Shown: positions 10,256 to 23,474, counted from the first letter of the stretch. The stretch: 64,000 nt of DNA from Lantana camara (GCA_037501455.1 CM074858.1:74932501-74996500); one strand, 5' to 3'. The notes: generated from the letters alone by a model not told the origin. Numbers and translations are program-made.

Positions 10256-12334
10256 ACTGAGAAGTGTGAGCAAAGTTTTCAAAGGTTGAAGGAGATGCTA
10301 ACAACTGCACCCGTGTTAGCGTTACCAGAAGGAAAAGAAGGATATACTGTCTACACCGATGCTTCGAAAGAAGGACTAGGAGGAGTTTTGATGCAGAACG
10401 GGAAAGTGATTGCGTATGCATCAAGGAAACTCAAAACGCATGAAGTCAACTACCCGACACATGATTTGGAGTTAGCCGCGATAATTTTTGCTCTGGGAAA
10501 GTGGAGACATTACCTGTATGGAGTTACGTTTGAGATCTTTACTGATCATAAGAGCCTGCGATATCTATTCACTCAGAAGGAGTTGAATATGCGACAGAGG
10601 AGATGGATGGAATTTTTGGAGGACTACGACTGCATTATTCAGTACTATCCAGGAAAGGCGAATGTTGTAGCAGATGCTCTAAGCAGGAAAGTTCATTTGG
10701 CACAGATTTCTGCCAACCCCGAGGTTGAACAAAGAGAGAGAATGGAGGTGATAACTAAAGCTCGAGTCGCGAACGTTGTGATGATATCACCTTTGAAAGA
10801 ACAAGTGTTGGAAGCTCAGAAGAACGACGAGTGGATCAAGAAATGTCTCGAATCTAAGGAGAAAGATGATGAGACCAAGTTCAAGGTTGATGAACATGGA
10901 ATATTGAGGTACAAAGGTCGAGTATGCGTACCAACTGTTTTGAGGAAAGAGATTCTCGACGAAGCGCATAAGACTAAGTACACGATACATCCCGGAGGTA
11001 CTAAGATGTATCAAGATGTTAAGACGCATTTCTGGTGGAATGGAATGAAGAGAGACATAGCCAACTATGTCAAGAAGTGCTTAACTTGTCAGAAAGTTAA
11101 AGCTGAGCACCAGAAGCCGAGTGGGAAGTTACAACCATTACCGATTCCGACTTGGAAGTGGGAGCAAATCACGATGGATTTTGTCACTGGATTACCCAAA
11201 GTCAGAGGAGGACAAGATAGTATCTGGGTGATCATTGATCGATTGACAAAGTCAGCGCACTTTTTGCCAGTAAAGACGACGGATAAGGTTAGCTCGTTGG
11301 CAAAGCTGTACCAACAAGAGGTTGTCAGATTACATGGAGTCCCGAACAGTATAGTCTCGGACAGAGATCCGAAATTCACGTCGCACTTATGGAAAGAAAT
11401 TCAGACTTTGATGGGAACAAAGTTGAACTTCAGTACTGCAGCGCATCCTCAGACGGATGGACAATCAGAAAGGATGATCAAATACTTGGAAGATATGCTA
11501 AGAGCTTGCGCGTTGGACTTCCAGGAAAGTTGGAAAGAGTGTTTACCTCTTGTGGAGTTTGCATACAACAATAGTTATCAAGCTTCTATTAAAGCTGCTC
11601 CGTATGAAGCTCTGTATGGAAGGAAATGTAGATCCCCGTTATACTGGGATTTGGATGAAGCGAGATATACTGAGGAAGGACCGATCAGAGTGAATTCTGC
11701 CAAATGGATAAGAGAAGCGACGGAGAAGATTCAGATCATTCGCCAAAGAATGAAAGCTGCCCAGGACAGGCAGAAGAGTTATGCTGATCGACGAAGAAGG
11801 GATTTGGAATTCGCAATGGGCGAAAAGGTATTTCTGAAGGCATCACCAAGGAAAGGGTTTTCCCGAATTGGGAAAGGTGGAAAATTAAACCCGAGATATG
11901 TTAGACCGTATGAGATACTAGAGAGAGTCGGACCGACTGCGTATAGATTGGATTTGCCTGTAGGTCTAACAGGAATCCACAACGTATTTTATGTATCTCA
12001 GCTTCGCAAGTGTTTCTCGGATAAGACAGAGGTTGTGCCGGTAGAGGAGATACCGTTGGAACCGGATTTGACTTATGTTTTGAAGCCCGCTAAGATTCTA
12101 GACAGGAAGTTTCAAGAGTTAAGGAATAGGAAGATTCCTTTGGTTAAAGTCCTTTGGAAGGGACATGGGACAGAAGAGGCAACCTGGGAGACAGAAGAGA
12201 AAATGCAGAAACATCACCCTGAGTTGTTTGCAGTTACAGCAGAAGAATCTGAGGACAGATTCTCTTTAAGGAGGGGTGATTGTAACAGCCCAAAACAGGG
12301 CCTGGATGAAAACAGTAAGTTAAGGCAGTGGTAA
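10256..12334 (+). pseudogene. gag-pol: E1 RNase H-integrase-chromodomain part of polyprotein
   Basis: Continues in frame after the TAG at 10253. RNase H has TDAS (Asp about residue 879 counted from 7724), DLELAA and TDHKSL. Integrase has an HHCC zinc region (H..H, CLTC) and a catalytic triad D about 1152, D about 1213, E about 1249, with D-35-E spacing. The end (about 1451-1502) is a chromodomain ([16 protein letters not shown]), the module by which chromoviruses are thought to target marked chromatin. The stop TAA (12332-12334) lies 51 bp inside the 3' LTR, so the last 17 residues are LTR-encoded. All catalytic residues I can see are present. An internal ATG at 10286 exists but is not the likely natural start. 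Confidence 0.93.
12268..12280 (+). promoter_or_regulatory. polypurine tract of E1
   Basis: AAGGAGGGG then TGAT immediately before the 3' LTR. The preceding GAGGACAGATTCT word is repeated before the 3' LTRs of E3 and (as AAGGACGGATTCT) of C. Confidence 0.85.
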
Positions 12335-13360
12335 AGCGTTTATAGACCGTGATCCAACTTTTTGAATCATCGTGCATTGCATTCTTACATGAACTTTGTG
12401 CTCGTATATGATCTGACATGCTTTAAGGGGGAATTCTTGACCTTTGATTCAGTTTACTATTCATAACCCGAGCCTACCTTGTTCATATTGCTACTCGAAC
12501 CCTAGAGGTTCATCACACATGTTTCCCAATTGTTTGAACTGGTTTCCCGAACTCAGAAAGTCTTTCTTGAGCCATAAGGGTATTTTTGGAACTTACCGAC
12601 CAAAGTTACTATTCATCAGAAAATGATCTTTTGATTCTGATACCTTTTTCTACCCAAGTTACAGTCGAATCGATCCTTGAATTGAGACGAGTCTTTTGAA
12701 ATCATTCTTGGCTTGGAAATCCATTCCGGAACTTTGTTTTATTGAAAATGTTTTTGAAAACCCTAGTTTACTATTCCTTTTACGAACAGTTTCATTCGGA
12801 AAATGTTTTCTCTTCGGATTTGCACTACTTGAGCTATTTCAAGATTTTTGAGATGCTTTACAACTCTTGATTCAAACCCTAGCTTGAAATTTTGAAGCGT
12901 ACGTTCGTACGTGAGAATTCACTATTCATCCTACGTTTTCAACTTTTTAACGGTAAAACGTTTTATAGTCGATTTTGGACTCAAAACGCTTCTCGATTTA
13001 TTTCTTGAATTTTGGAAGCAATCCGGACTTGAAAATCATTCTAGAAAGTCGTTTTTCACTCATGTCGAGTTTCGAGCTCAAAACTTTTATTCACTAAAAC
13101 TAATGTATCTTTCAAACGGTAAATCCGATTTCGACGAATGAATATGCGTTTCGAAGCTAATTTTCTTGCCGTCGGAATGGTTAAACTTCCAGCCACTTAT
13201 CCTCGAGCCTTGGGGGACAAAATTACAGAAATACCCCCAGCAGCCCATTTTTAGCTTCAACATCCCTAAAGCTTCTAGAGGATACAAGTGGATGAACTCT
13301 TGTTTTGCTCTCCTACCCTTAAGCCCTCTCTAATTGCAAGGTGAGGGGCTTCCCAACACC

Positions 13361-13368
13361 TATATATA
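13361..13368 (+). promoter_or_regulatory. TATA box of E1 LTR
   Basis: CCTATATATACCCC followed by a CT-rich stretch. E3 has TATAAATACCCC in the equivalent place, supporting a promoter. Transcription would start near 13395. Confidence 0.65.
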
Positions 13369-14169
13369 CCCCTCTCATGGCATTTGAATCCTTGCTCAAA
13401 GTCTTGTGTTAACAAGCACTCCTCTCTCCCTCCTTTCCCCTCTTGCCGTCGGCATCCCCTCCCCTTGTAGCTAGGTTAGTTTGTTTTGTTTATGTTATGT
13501 TAGTTTAGTTTATGTTTTTATGTTATGGTATGTTTATATTATGTTTAGGTTGGGTCTTAGGGTCTTCCCTAAGCCATATAGGATTTTATTTTATGCATTT
13601 ATTATATAGTTTTCATGATATGTTTGTGTAGTTGTTTATATGTTTTAATTGTTTAGTATATGCTTGAATATGTTATGAGTTGCTCTAGTATATGCTATGA
13701 TCATGTGATATGCTTGTTATATTATGAGAATTGATGCATGATTATGGAATTTGAATTATGTTCATGCATGTTAGCTAATGGAATAGTGATTTACAATTTA
13801 TTATGTCACAACTTGTTACATGTTGATATGGAATTAAATTGTTACATGTTACATGCCTAAAGGTTTATGATATATGATATGATATGATATGAGATATGTT
13901 GTGACATGTTGTCACATTGTTATATGACTCTTGAATTATGAATTGAGCTTATGGTATGATTTGGATTAATGGATTAGTGCCTTGATCATGTTATACACTT
14001 TAATAGTGTCACATGTTATAACCTAAGATAGAATAGTGTTTCATAACTTGATCTTATGCCTTAATTGGATCTCTTAACTATAGGTTATACCTTTAACCTA
14101 GATCACACTTGATTATATTAACATGAACTTGAAACTATAGGTTATAATCAAGATCATAATTTAATTAGG

Positions 14170-14256
14170 GTGTGTGTGTGTGTGCATGCCGTGTGTGTGT
14201 GTGTGTTCGTGCATGGTGTGTGTGTGTACCGTGTGTGTGTGGGTGTGTGTATAGTA
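14170..14256 (+). repeat. interrupted (TG)n tract
   Basis: Runs of TG broken by CATGCCG and ACCG words inside the E1 3' LTR. It is followed by four GAATAGTAA-like repeats near 14290-14360. Confidence 0.85.
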
Positions 14257-15838
14257 AGGGTTTGACCCGACCCTTTGACCCGACATGTGAATAGTAACCT
14301 GTGAATAGTAATCGTGAATAGTAATCTAAATAGTACTTTTGAATAGTGCTTTTGAATAGTAAAAATGAATTAAAACTTGTGCTTTCTCTATAGACATTTG
14401 CACCTAGGGTTTCCATATCCAGGGTCTAAAATGTGTTTACAAAATGTGTTTTCTTTCGTGGACTTGTTTCTTTACCTAAGGTTTGCGATAGGATTCATAA
14501 TTTGACTAAAGCTTACTCGGTTATAGTAAGATCATAGTCTAACGTTAAGAGTAACTCACTTTGACGTATTCCTTTGTGTGTTACCTTTCTTGAATACCTT
14601 AAATGGTATTACTCTCTTGTGTTACATGTTCCTTGTTCATTTGTTTCTTGCATTTCATATGCATCTTGGCTAGTAGTGGGTCTTAGTTCTTAAGCTCACT
14701 CTAGTACGCCACCTACAGGAGTTAAAGTTGAGCACTGGGATCCCCAGGGCACCGCATAATCTGTCTAACTACCTTTTGTTACTATTAGGTGAGGTGAAGT
14801 TATAAATGTTTTCCAACTGGAACCACGATTATACTATTGTATCATATGTTTTGAAATTCAAAGCTAAACCTTGTTTTGAACTATCCCTTTTATCGGGACA
14901 TTCTCTTGAAAGGATCATTCATACTTTAATAGTATACATTGATCAACAGTACATATTTTCCAAAGTTCTGAATTCTTGTTCAAAGACAGTTACATGTTTG
15001 CATATGTTTTCAAAGTACAGACAGAATCACATGTTTTCAGACAGAATCATATGTTTTACAGACAACATCATATGTTACAGTTACAGTTTCACATGTTATA
15101 GTTAGCATACTGGAGTGTTACTCTGGTCACTGCTAATCTTAAATCCAAGCATACAGTTTACAGTTTGGGCCCGGTGGTTATCTGTGGAGGTGATGCTCGG
15201 GAGGTGAGCGCCAACGACATCACCAATACCGGCCGCCACACTTAGACTATTGACACCGACTTTTAACAGGAGGTTTGTTAAGTCAGGACAATTTGTCTGG
15301 GAACGGACAGCAAATCTGTTCCCATTACATGTTTATAGGTCGCCTAGGGCTAGCTACTCGAAGTGACAACCGGTGGAGGATGGTGCATGTTTGTATGCGT
15401 TGGTAAGAGTTGTTGTTGACCTTGGTCCGATAGTCTACTATGTGCGGAGTTGTTGTTGACCTTGGTTCGATGCTCTACTATATGTGGGGTTATTGTTGAT
15501 CTTGGTCCGATACTCTACTAAACGTGGAATTATCGTTGATCCTGGTCCGACACTCTACCGAATCATGTTTTGTGGAGTAAGGATGGAGGAGCCTAGCTTG
15601 CGGGCAAAATTCTGTTTCATAAAGGATGGTTCATATCTGGAAAAGTTCACTTTACCCTTATCCCGTTTTATGAAAGAACTATGAACCATCAACAGCATAT
15701 GTGTGCGCGTGTGATAGCATTCATGAAAATGTTTTATAACGTGCATTCTTTTACAGCATCGCATTCAAAGAGTTTTATCAATCGAACTTGTTTCAAGTTC
15801 TTCTTTAATTCAGTACTTTCTTTAAAGTATTCCCTCGC

Positions 15839-15855
15839 TTAGTCCTTTTGACTAA
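15839..15855 (+). repeat. LTR hairpin before acceptor (E1)
   Basis: TTAGTC, 5-base loop, GACTAA. Compared with TCAGTC/GACTGA in E0, A, F and D, the second pair is changed on both sides. Confidence 0.6.
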
Positions 15856-17799
15856 TACCTCTCCCGTTTTCTTGCCTCGTGGTTTCAGGTCTTGCAGCCG
15901 TAGTCTAGAGGTATCTTGAAGCTCTAGATTGTCATTTTTGTTTCAGTCAGGACTTAGTATTACTTCCTCTTTTGTGTCCTGCATATGTTTTATGGCTGCA
16001 TCACTTTATGTTTCTGTATATGTTTTTGAATACTTGAGTATCTTCGTTAAACTCTTTCTGCTACTCTGTTACCGATATTTTGAACTCTGCTGTATCGGCA
16101 CTTATATGTGAATCTGTTATATGTTCTGATATGCCGAGTCTCTCTTACACGATCAATATGTTCTTGCTTGTTATATGCCATCACGCACATGTTTTGAAAA
16201 GTTTTAAAATACTCTGATTTTCCGCTGCATAGCCACATCGTTGTACATGTATAGTTCTGATAGATAGCCGTTCGCTGGAGTATTTCTTGAGTGATGGCTC
16301 ACACCATTATTTGAGAGGTGCTTCAGTGCGGGGGTTGAGACGCCGCTCTCCTCTTGTTCTGGTACGGGTGGGGGAGTTACAATATATAAAAACATGGACA
16401 TGCAAGTCATAAACTCCGAACAAGGTTTTATTTGAAATTAGTTCCCAAAAGGGCAAGGGAATGATTAATCAATGCTCGGATTTTAGGACTAATCATATTA
16501 ATTTATTACGTTCATAAATCATACATAAACATAAGGCTCGGCGAGTGAGCGTGCACAATCTCCAACCAAACTCCGACCGTGTACGATAAATATCATTAAT
16601 ATGTTGATTAGGCGATCATGCAATATATCATAATACATGCATATCATAAATCATATCATAAAACATATTCGTTTGGGCAATCCGTGTCCCGGCCTTCCCG
16701 CACGGTGCATAACAATCATAACATAATCATAATCATAATCATAAATCAGTTCCAACCTTCTTCCTCCGGGTGGTGGACGGGTTAGCAAGACCCGACCACC
16801 TCATACATAGGCCAATGGGGTTTCATGACTCCCCCAAGGGCACTCAGCTCCCATTCCCCGCTAAACCTCCTAGCGAGGGCCGGTATCGCCGTAGTTTGGT
16901 TGGGACTAGTATATGGGATCCCCGTCAGCCCTTGCTTCCTCGGTTAGCCACATATACTAAGTCCCGGGGCCCGTGCAATCAGAAATCATAAATCATAAAT
17001 ATGTCTCGCCAAACATTTGCTTCATACATAGGATACATACTATAAGAAAACATACCTTACCGAGCAACTCAGCATATGCTATACACCTACCTCTCCGTGT
17101 CATCCTAATCCGTAGCTAGCATAAAGACACATGGTTTGGAGCATAGCCTCGTTGCAAAACCATTTTAAGCTTATATACGCCCATACGTATAATTTCAGAA
17201 GAATTTACTCAATGACCCTACTTTGTAAAGATAACATATATATATACATAAGGTTTTAGGCCAAAAATTATCACATAAGGGTTGTAGGGTTTAATATGTA
17301 ACTAAAACGAAAACACCCTCACCTGAAACATGACGATACAAGGATACGAGTTACCGAGTGCCTAGTTGATCAAGATTTCTCCACCCTGGAGATAAACTGT
17401 ACAAAAAACAACATGACGAGTTCGTGAGACTTAAGGGTCCAAATGAACAATATATGACGCACGACACTAAATGATCATGATATGAATGCGTAAAAGATGA
17501 TATTATATCATAAAAATGTTCATGTGCACTATTAAGGAATTTAAGACATATAATCAATCCACTCGTTCATTAATTTCATTCAAATTCATAAATTCATAAA
17601 TTCGTATCAATTTAAACTAAGAATTCATAACACGTAATATTCTTATTTACAATTAGAAATAGAATAAGTAAAACGTTCACTCAAAAGTTGGTAAATTAAA
17701 TATGTGAAATAGTTATAAATTAATTCCTAAAACTGAATTAATTCAATTAATACATAAAATATATAATAAAAATACATATATATATATAATATATTATAA

Positions 17800-17836
<37 letters not shown>

Positions 17837-17926
17837 CATATATGCATGCAATTATTTAACATAATTAATATGCATGCATTTATGCATAAACACTTCATGC
17901 AATATTTATATTTAGTACATAACTAT

Positions 17927-17958
<32 letters not shown>

Positions 17959-18366
17959 CACACAGTAACTCCCATGCATGCATCGTCTAAGCTAATTTCT
18001 GCATATATATGTACACACTCACAGACTTTAAATCAACTAAAGCACAGCAGCAGCAGTTTATACCAGCAGGCTAACATACAACCCATACATATATATATAT
18101 CACCATCTCAGCACCTATATATAAATACACATACAAACTGCTCAATGTAGGAACAATCATAGCAACAAAATTGAGTAACAGACACACCCCAACACAAGGA
18201 AAAAGGAAGAACAGCAACTCCGCAACAGGAAAAGAAAGAAGAGAAGGCAAAGCTGCAGCAAAAGAAGAAAAGGGATACAGAAGCTTCGCAGTGGCTACCC
18301 GGGCAATCCTACTCCAATCTCCCCGGCCGGGTAGGGAGTACAGAGAGTTTCTGCAGGCTGCAGCAT

Positions 18367-18420
18367 GAGTACCCGGCCGGGTACTCTCCAAGAGAAAACT
18401 CTCCCCCGCCCGGGGAGAGT
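18367..18420. repeat. GC-rich palindromes (M LTR)
   Basis: GAGTACCCGGCCGGGTACTC is a perfect 20-bp palindrome (18367-18386), followed by ACTCTCCCC/GGGGAGAGT with a 5-base loop (18398-18420). An imperfect CCGGCCGGG copy lies near 18318-18335. The CTCTCCCC arm recurs in C at 28468. Confidence 0.85.
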
Positions 18421-19289
18421 GTCACAGAAGCAGCAACAAAACCGCAGCCAAGAACGAAAAACAAGGGAGGAAAATGCTGGAAAAGGGCAGGCCAAAACAT
18501 ACACACAAACTGCAATCCCTTCAAGCCAACAAATAAGGTCCTAAAGGACTACCAACACACAGCAAAACAAGCCTGAAAGAACCCCAACAAACGCAGCAAA
18601 AAGAGAAGAAAAAGAGACAGCAGTTTCAGCGGAAAAACAGGGCAAGAACTGGAAAAAGGAACAGAGCATCCCAACGTAATCACTTGACCCAAGCAAGCAT
18701 ACACAGCCATAAATGAAGAAAAAGGATCATATGTATATCATCATAACAACTTAGAGATCAACCGAAGTCAAGGAATCATCAAACATTGCAAAAACCTTAC
18801 TGTTCATTCATATGTTTAAAAACCTCATGAAATCTGAGTCAAATTTAGAGATGAATAGATCAAAATGACCAGAGAAGAATAGATATCATAATCCTAACTC
18901 ACCTTGTTGATTGGATGAAAGTTGATTGAGATTTGAGCTCAAAACCTTTTGTACAGTTACGGGAAGCTGGGGAGGCAGAAGCTTTGGGCTGATCTTCTTG
19001 GCTTGTGTGAGGGTATGATCGGTTAGGGATGGTTATGGGAAGATAATGGATTGAACTAGAGTTAAAAGGACACCAACCATAGTTAATTTGGTTAAGTTTT
19101 GAACAAGTTATGGCTATTTTAATGAAAGGTGGTCATTTTGGTGCCGTTTCGTTTTTCGGTTGAATTTCGGAGGTTCAAATTATTTTGGAAAATTATAAGG
19201 CTAAGTTTATTAAACTCGAATCTTCGATACGAGTTCAACGAAGTTGACGGAACTCGAATCCGAGTTCCCGAGCTCAAGATATCACGTAC

Positions 19290-19335
19290 GGAACCAAGGG
19301 TGCGCTAATTGTTCATTAGCCCCCGATTTGGTTCC
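19290..19335. repeat. 46-bp U3 inverted repeat (M left)
   Basis: GGAACCAA ... TTGGTTCC with GCTAA/TTAGC inner arms; same length as in E0, C and A. Confidence 0.8.
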
Positions 19336-20967
19336 ACGATTTAAATTAAATTCGTTAATGCATCAAATGAGTTCGAAAACGTAAAAAGAGCATATAAGCA
19401 TGTTCATAACACATATATTTACGACATACTAAATTTCCACGACATTTCGATTTTATTTCATATAAGAACGATACACATAATAATAACCTAAATTAGTGAG
19501 CAGGAGCGATATACATATATAAAAACCTTAATTTATACATATATAAAAACATGCACATGCAAGTCATAAACTCCGAACAAGGTTTTATTTGAAATTAGTT
19601 CCCAAAAGGGCAAGAGAATGATTAATCAATGCTCGGATTTTAGGACTAATCATATTAATTTATTACGTTCATAAATTATATATAAACATAAGGCTCGGCG
19701 AGTGAGCGTGCACAATCTCCAACCAAACTCCGACCGTGTACGATAAATATCATTAATATGTTGATTAGGCGATCATGCAATATATCATAATACACGCATA
19801 TCATAAATCATATCATAAAACATATTCGTTTGGGCAATCCGTGTCCCGGCCTTCCCGCACGGTGCATAACAATCATAACATAATCATAATCATAATCATA
19901 AATTAGTTCCAACCTTCTTCCTCCGGGTGGTGGACGGGTTAGCAAGACCCGACCACCTCATACATAGGCCAATGGGGTTTCATGACTCCCCCAAGGGCAC
20001 TCAGCTCCCATTCCCTGCTAAACCTCCTAGCGAGGGCCGGTATCGCCGTAGTTTGGTTGGGACTAGTATATGGGATCCCCGTCAGCCCTTGCTTCCTCGG
20101 TTAGCCACATATACTAAGCCCGGGGCCAGTGCAATCATAAATCATAAATCATAAATATGTCTCGCCAAACATTTGCTTCATACATAGGATACATACTATA
20201 AGAAAACATACCTTACCGTACAACTCAGCATATGCTATACACGTACCTCTCCGTGTCATCCTAATCCGTAGCTAGCATAAAGACACACGGTTTGGAGCAT
20301 AGCCTCGTTGCAAAACCATTTTAAGCTTATATACGCCCATACGTATAATTTCAGAAGAATTTACTCAATGACCCTATTTTGTAAAGATAACATATATATA
20401 TATATATATATATATACATAAGGTTTTAGGCCAAAAATTATCACATAAGGGTTGTAGGGTTTAATATGTAACTAAAACGAAAACACCCTCACCTGAAACA
20501 TGACGATACAAGGATACGAGTTACCGAGTGCCTAGTTGATCAAGATTTCTCCACCCTGGAGATAAACTGTACAAAAAACAACATGACGTGTTCGTGAGAC
20601 TTAAGACTCCAAATGAACAATATATGACGCACGACACTGAATGATGATGATATGAATGCGTAAAAGATGATATTATATCATAAAAATGTTCATGTGCACT
20701 ATTAAGGAATTTAAGACATATAATCAATCCACTCGTTCATTCATTTCATTCAAATTCATAAATTCATAAATTTGTATCAATTTAAACTAAGAATTCATAA
20801 CACGTAATATTCTTATTTACAATTAGAAATAGAATAAGTAAAACGTTCACTTAAAAGTCGGTAAATTAAATATGTGAAATAGTTATAAATTAATTCCTAA
20901 AACTGAATTAATTCAATTAATACATAAAATATATAATAAAAATACATATATATATAATATATTATAA

Positions 20968-20968
<1 letters not shown>

Positions 20969-21022
<54 letters not shown>
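20969..21022. repeat. (AT)n microsatellite
   Basis: An uninterrupted AT run, longer than the matching run near 17803-17833 in the left copy. Further AT/CA tracts follow at 21121-21147 and 21185-21243. ORFs across it are artefacts. Confidence 0.9.
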
Positions 21023-21026
<4 letters not shown>

Positions 21027-21113
21027 CATATACGCATGCAATTATTTAACATAATTAATATGCATGCATTTATGCATAAACACTTCATGCAATATTTATA
21101 TTTAGTACATAAC

Positions 21114-21153
<40 letters not shown>

Positions 21154-21200
21154 TATCACACGTAACACACTCATGCATGCATGGCACACACACACACACA

Positions 21201-21243
<43 letters not shown>

Positions 21244-21528
21244 GTAACTTCCATGCATGCATCGTCTAAGCTAATTTCTGCATATATATGTACACACTCA
21301 CAGACTTTAAATCAACTAAAGCACAGCAGCAGCAGTTTATACCAGCAGGCTAACATACAACCCATACACATATATATATATATCACCATCTCAGCACCTA
21401 TATATAAATACACATACAAACTGCTCAATGTAGGAACAATTATAGCAACAAAATTGAATCTTCGAATCCGAGTTCAACGAAGTTGACGGAACTCGAATCC
21501 GAGTTCCCGAGCTCAAGATTTCACGTAC

Positions 21529-21574
21529 GGAACCAAGGGTGCGCTAATTGTTCATTAGCCCCCGATTTGGTTCC
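21529..21574. repeat. 46-bp U3 inverted repeat (M right)
   Basis: Matches the left copy at 19290-19335 in sequence and length. Confidence 0.8.
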
Positions 21575-22083
21575 ACGATTCAAATTAAATTCGTTAATGC
21601 ATCAAATGAGTTCAAAAACGTAAAACGAGCATATAAGCATGTTCATAATACATATATTTACGACATACTAAATTTCCACGACATTTCGATATTATTTCAT
21701 ATAAGAACGATACACATATTAAACAACCATGCCCATGTTCATAAAATTGCAAGCATACCAAATTGACTAAATAACCTAAATTAAATTGTAAATATAAATT
21801 AAGGTTAACATATTGTCATAATAATCAATTAGTTAATATGGTTAAAGCATGATTAATTAACATAACACTTAATTAACATTAATCACGAAATTAACAACAA
21901 TTTAAAATAAATACTAAAATAACGTAATATTTTGAAATAATATTACATTAAAATAAAATATAATAAAATAAAATAATAACAATTTATAATAAAATTAAAT
22001 AGAAAATGCGTAAAAATAATTAATGTGCTAAATTTAGTAAACACATACGTCACATTAATAAAATGAAAAATCGGGGCGTTACA

Positions 22084-23454
22084 TGATTTATACCTCGTAT
22101 GCATCTCATATCATGTACATAACATGTCGTGCGTCGTATATGGTTCATATAGAGTCTTGAGTCTCATGTATACACTGTGTTGTCTTTGTACAGTTTTCTC
22201 CAAGGCGGAGATGTCGGGTTCATAGGACACCTAAAGTCCTTCTTTCTGTTGGTATTGTCGGTAAGGTGTAACAGCTGGGTTTCCCTTCTAATAGTTAAAA
22301 CGACCCGATATACCCCTTGCGTGAAAAGTTTTAAGCCAAAATAGTATATATATACATCGAGTCATTTTGGGTAAATGATTTCAAACGTATGACCCCGTTT
22401 ATTTATGAACCCTTACCCAATGTTTTGGCGAGATCAGTGAACACAATGATTATGTGGACCCGGGACTACGTGTACATGGCTATCCGGGGAAGCTCGGGCT
22501 GACGGTGATTCGCGTGCACTAGTCCCAACAAACAATAACGACGGAACGGATCTCGTTGGGAGTTTTGACGAGAAAACGCTAGTCGGGCAATGAGGACTCA
22601 TGAACCTCATTGCCACTATGTATCAGGTGCTGGGTTTTGCAAGCCCATCCACCACCCGGAGAAAAAAGGTGTAAGTGTTTATGATTATGAATATGCATGA
22701 TATAATTATGATTATGATTATGAACGATTATGAATGAATGAATGTTGCATGATCGATAATGAATGAACAAATGGACTATACACACACGAGGAGAAGGTTG
22801 GAGATTATGCACGCCCACTCGACGGGCCATGAAACCTTATGAATGGAATATATGAAGTTGATAGTTGTAATCCCGAGCATTGTTTTCCTTTGTTTTACCC
22901 ACTTGGGGAAATATCTTAAAAACCTCGCACGGGATTATAGCGTGCATGTATGGGTGTTAAATTCTACGATATATATATGTTATACCTTGTTTTATACCCA
23001 CCAGTCTCTTAAAGACTGAACCCGGCTTTGTTTTCAGTTTCTTTGTAGGTTTCGAGTGCTTGGCGGGAAGTCGAGTCGGTCAAGTCGATTGGTTAAGTTT
23101 AGGTCACTTGATATGCATTTTGTAATTTCATTCAATTTTCATGAATGGATAAATATTATTACTATGATTATGATCATACAATTAGGGTTATGTACGAATT
23201 TTTAGGAATAAGTCTTTGTGCTAGTTGAATACGTTATGTGGCTTGAATTGGTACTGAAGGGTATGCTATGCTTCCGCATTTGTCAATTATCTTTGTTCTT
23301 TATAATTTGGTTGCGAAGGTTTAGTTCCCGCATCGCCTTATGAGTGAGTGAGTCCCCGTTTGCTATGAGCTGGATTCATATATGGATTTTCCATTTCATG
23401 GGTGGATCGGGCTCATAGTACGGGGAATGTGGGGCCTTCCGTTCGGCCGCTACA
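22084..23454 (+). repeat. C 5' LTR, right part only
   Basis: Collinear with 29401-30771. It ends in GGCCGCTACA. It contains hairpin CAGTC/GACTG (23002-23018) and an acceptor-like TTTGTAG ending at 23048. The left 2.3 kb is presumably beyond the nested M, E1 and E0. Confidence 0.88.
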
Positions 23455-23462
23455 TCATGAAG

Positions 23463-23474
23463 TAGTATCAGAGC
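23463..23474 (+). promoter_or_regulatory. primer-binding site of C
   Basis: TAGTATCAGAGC, one base (G to A) from the initiator-Met complement, 8 nt after the LTR end as in E0. Confidence 0.85.

Larger units (their letters stand above)
13475..15888 (+). other. candidate LTR intron of E1
   Basis: A weak donor TAG/GTTAGT follows a CT-rich leader; the acceptor is GTGGTTTCAG/GTC at 15888. The hairpin TTAGTC/GACTAA (15839-15855) lies 33 bp before it. This is the weaker of the E1/E3 pair of candidates. Confidence 0.3.
4406..16381 (+). mobile_element. E1, Ty3/gypsy chromovirus (5' LTR split by E0)
   Basis: E1 has a partial 5' LTR (4406-6022), primer site, an extra ORF, a gag-pol reading frame ending in a chromodomain, a purine tract and a full 3' LTR (12281-16381). 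Domain order protease, reverse transcriptase, RNase H, integrase makes it Ty3/gypsy, and the C-terminal chromodomain a chromovirus; the long LTRs fit the Tekay/Del group, which I infer but did not test with a tree. By eye the LTR overlap shows about 26 substitutions in about 1570 aligned bases plus one deletion of about 45 bp, so insertion was recent. The 3' end abuts minus-strand LTR M at 16382. Confidence 0.92.
12281..16381 (+). repeat. E1 3' LTR (full, 4.1 kb)
   Basis: Runs from TGTAACAGCCC to GGGGAGTTACA, 4101 bp. It has a TATA-like TATATATA at 13361 and a pyrimidine-rich leader. The right 1.57 kb matches 4406-6022. The small ORFs within are not conserved between copies and are not annotated as genes. 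Confidence 0.92.
16382..19493 (-). repeat. M left LTR copy
   Basis: Keeps the section lost in the right copy (about 18174-19220), including a donor-like ACAAG/GTGAGT on the minus strand at 18902 and the palindrome cluster. It ends abruptly at E1's terminus, inside an AT-rich stretch that is intact in the right copy near 19505-19540. Confidence 0.75.
16382..22083 (-). mobile_element. M, two fused LTR remnants on the minus strand
   Basis: Two direct copies of a minus-strand LTR of E0/C type lie side by side: 19494-22083 and 16382-19493. The right copy starts at the true LTR end (TGTAACGCCCCG at 22083) and breaks off in GCTCCTGCTCAC, losing about the last 480 bp. It fuses to the left copy, which lacks about its first 310 bp. 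Internal region, purine tract and primer site are gone, so this looks like an element collapsed by illegitimate recombination. The left copy is cut at 16382 by E1. The copies are very similar. Confidence 0.75.
19494..22083 (-). repeat. M right LTR copy
   Basis: Has the intact LTR start (22083). It lacks about 1.05 kb present in the left copy: the join is near 21463 in AAAATTGA/ATCTTCG, and the lost part holds the donor-like site and palindromes. It has expanded AT and CA microsatellites instead (20969-21022, 21121-21247). It abuts C's 5' LTR at 22084. Confidence 0.75.

Noticed and set aside
14165..14416. His/Thr-rich minus-strand frame
   Set aside because: Translation of the (TG)n tract.
21036..21486. 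Frames of Tyr/Ile and Thr/His repeats
   Set aside because: Translation of AT and CA microsatellites.
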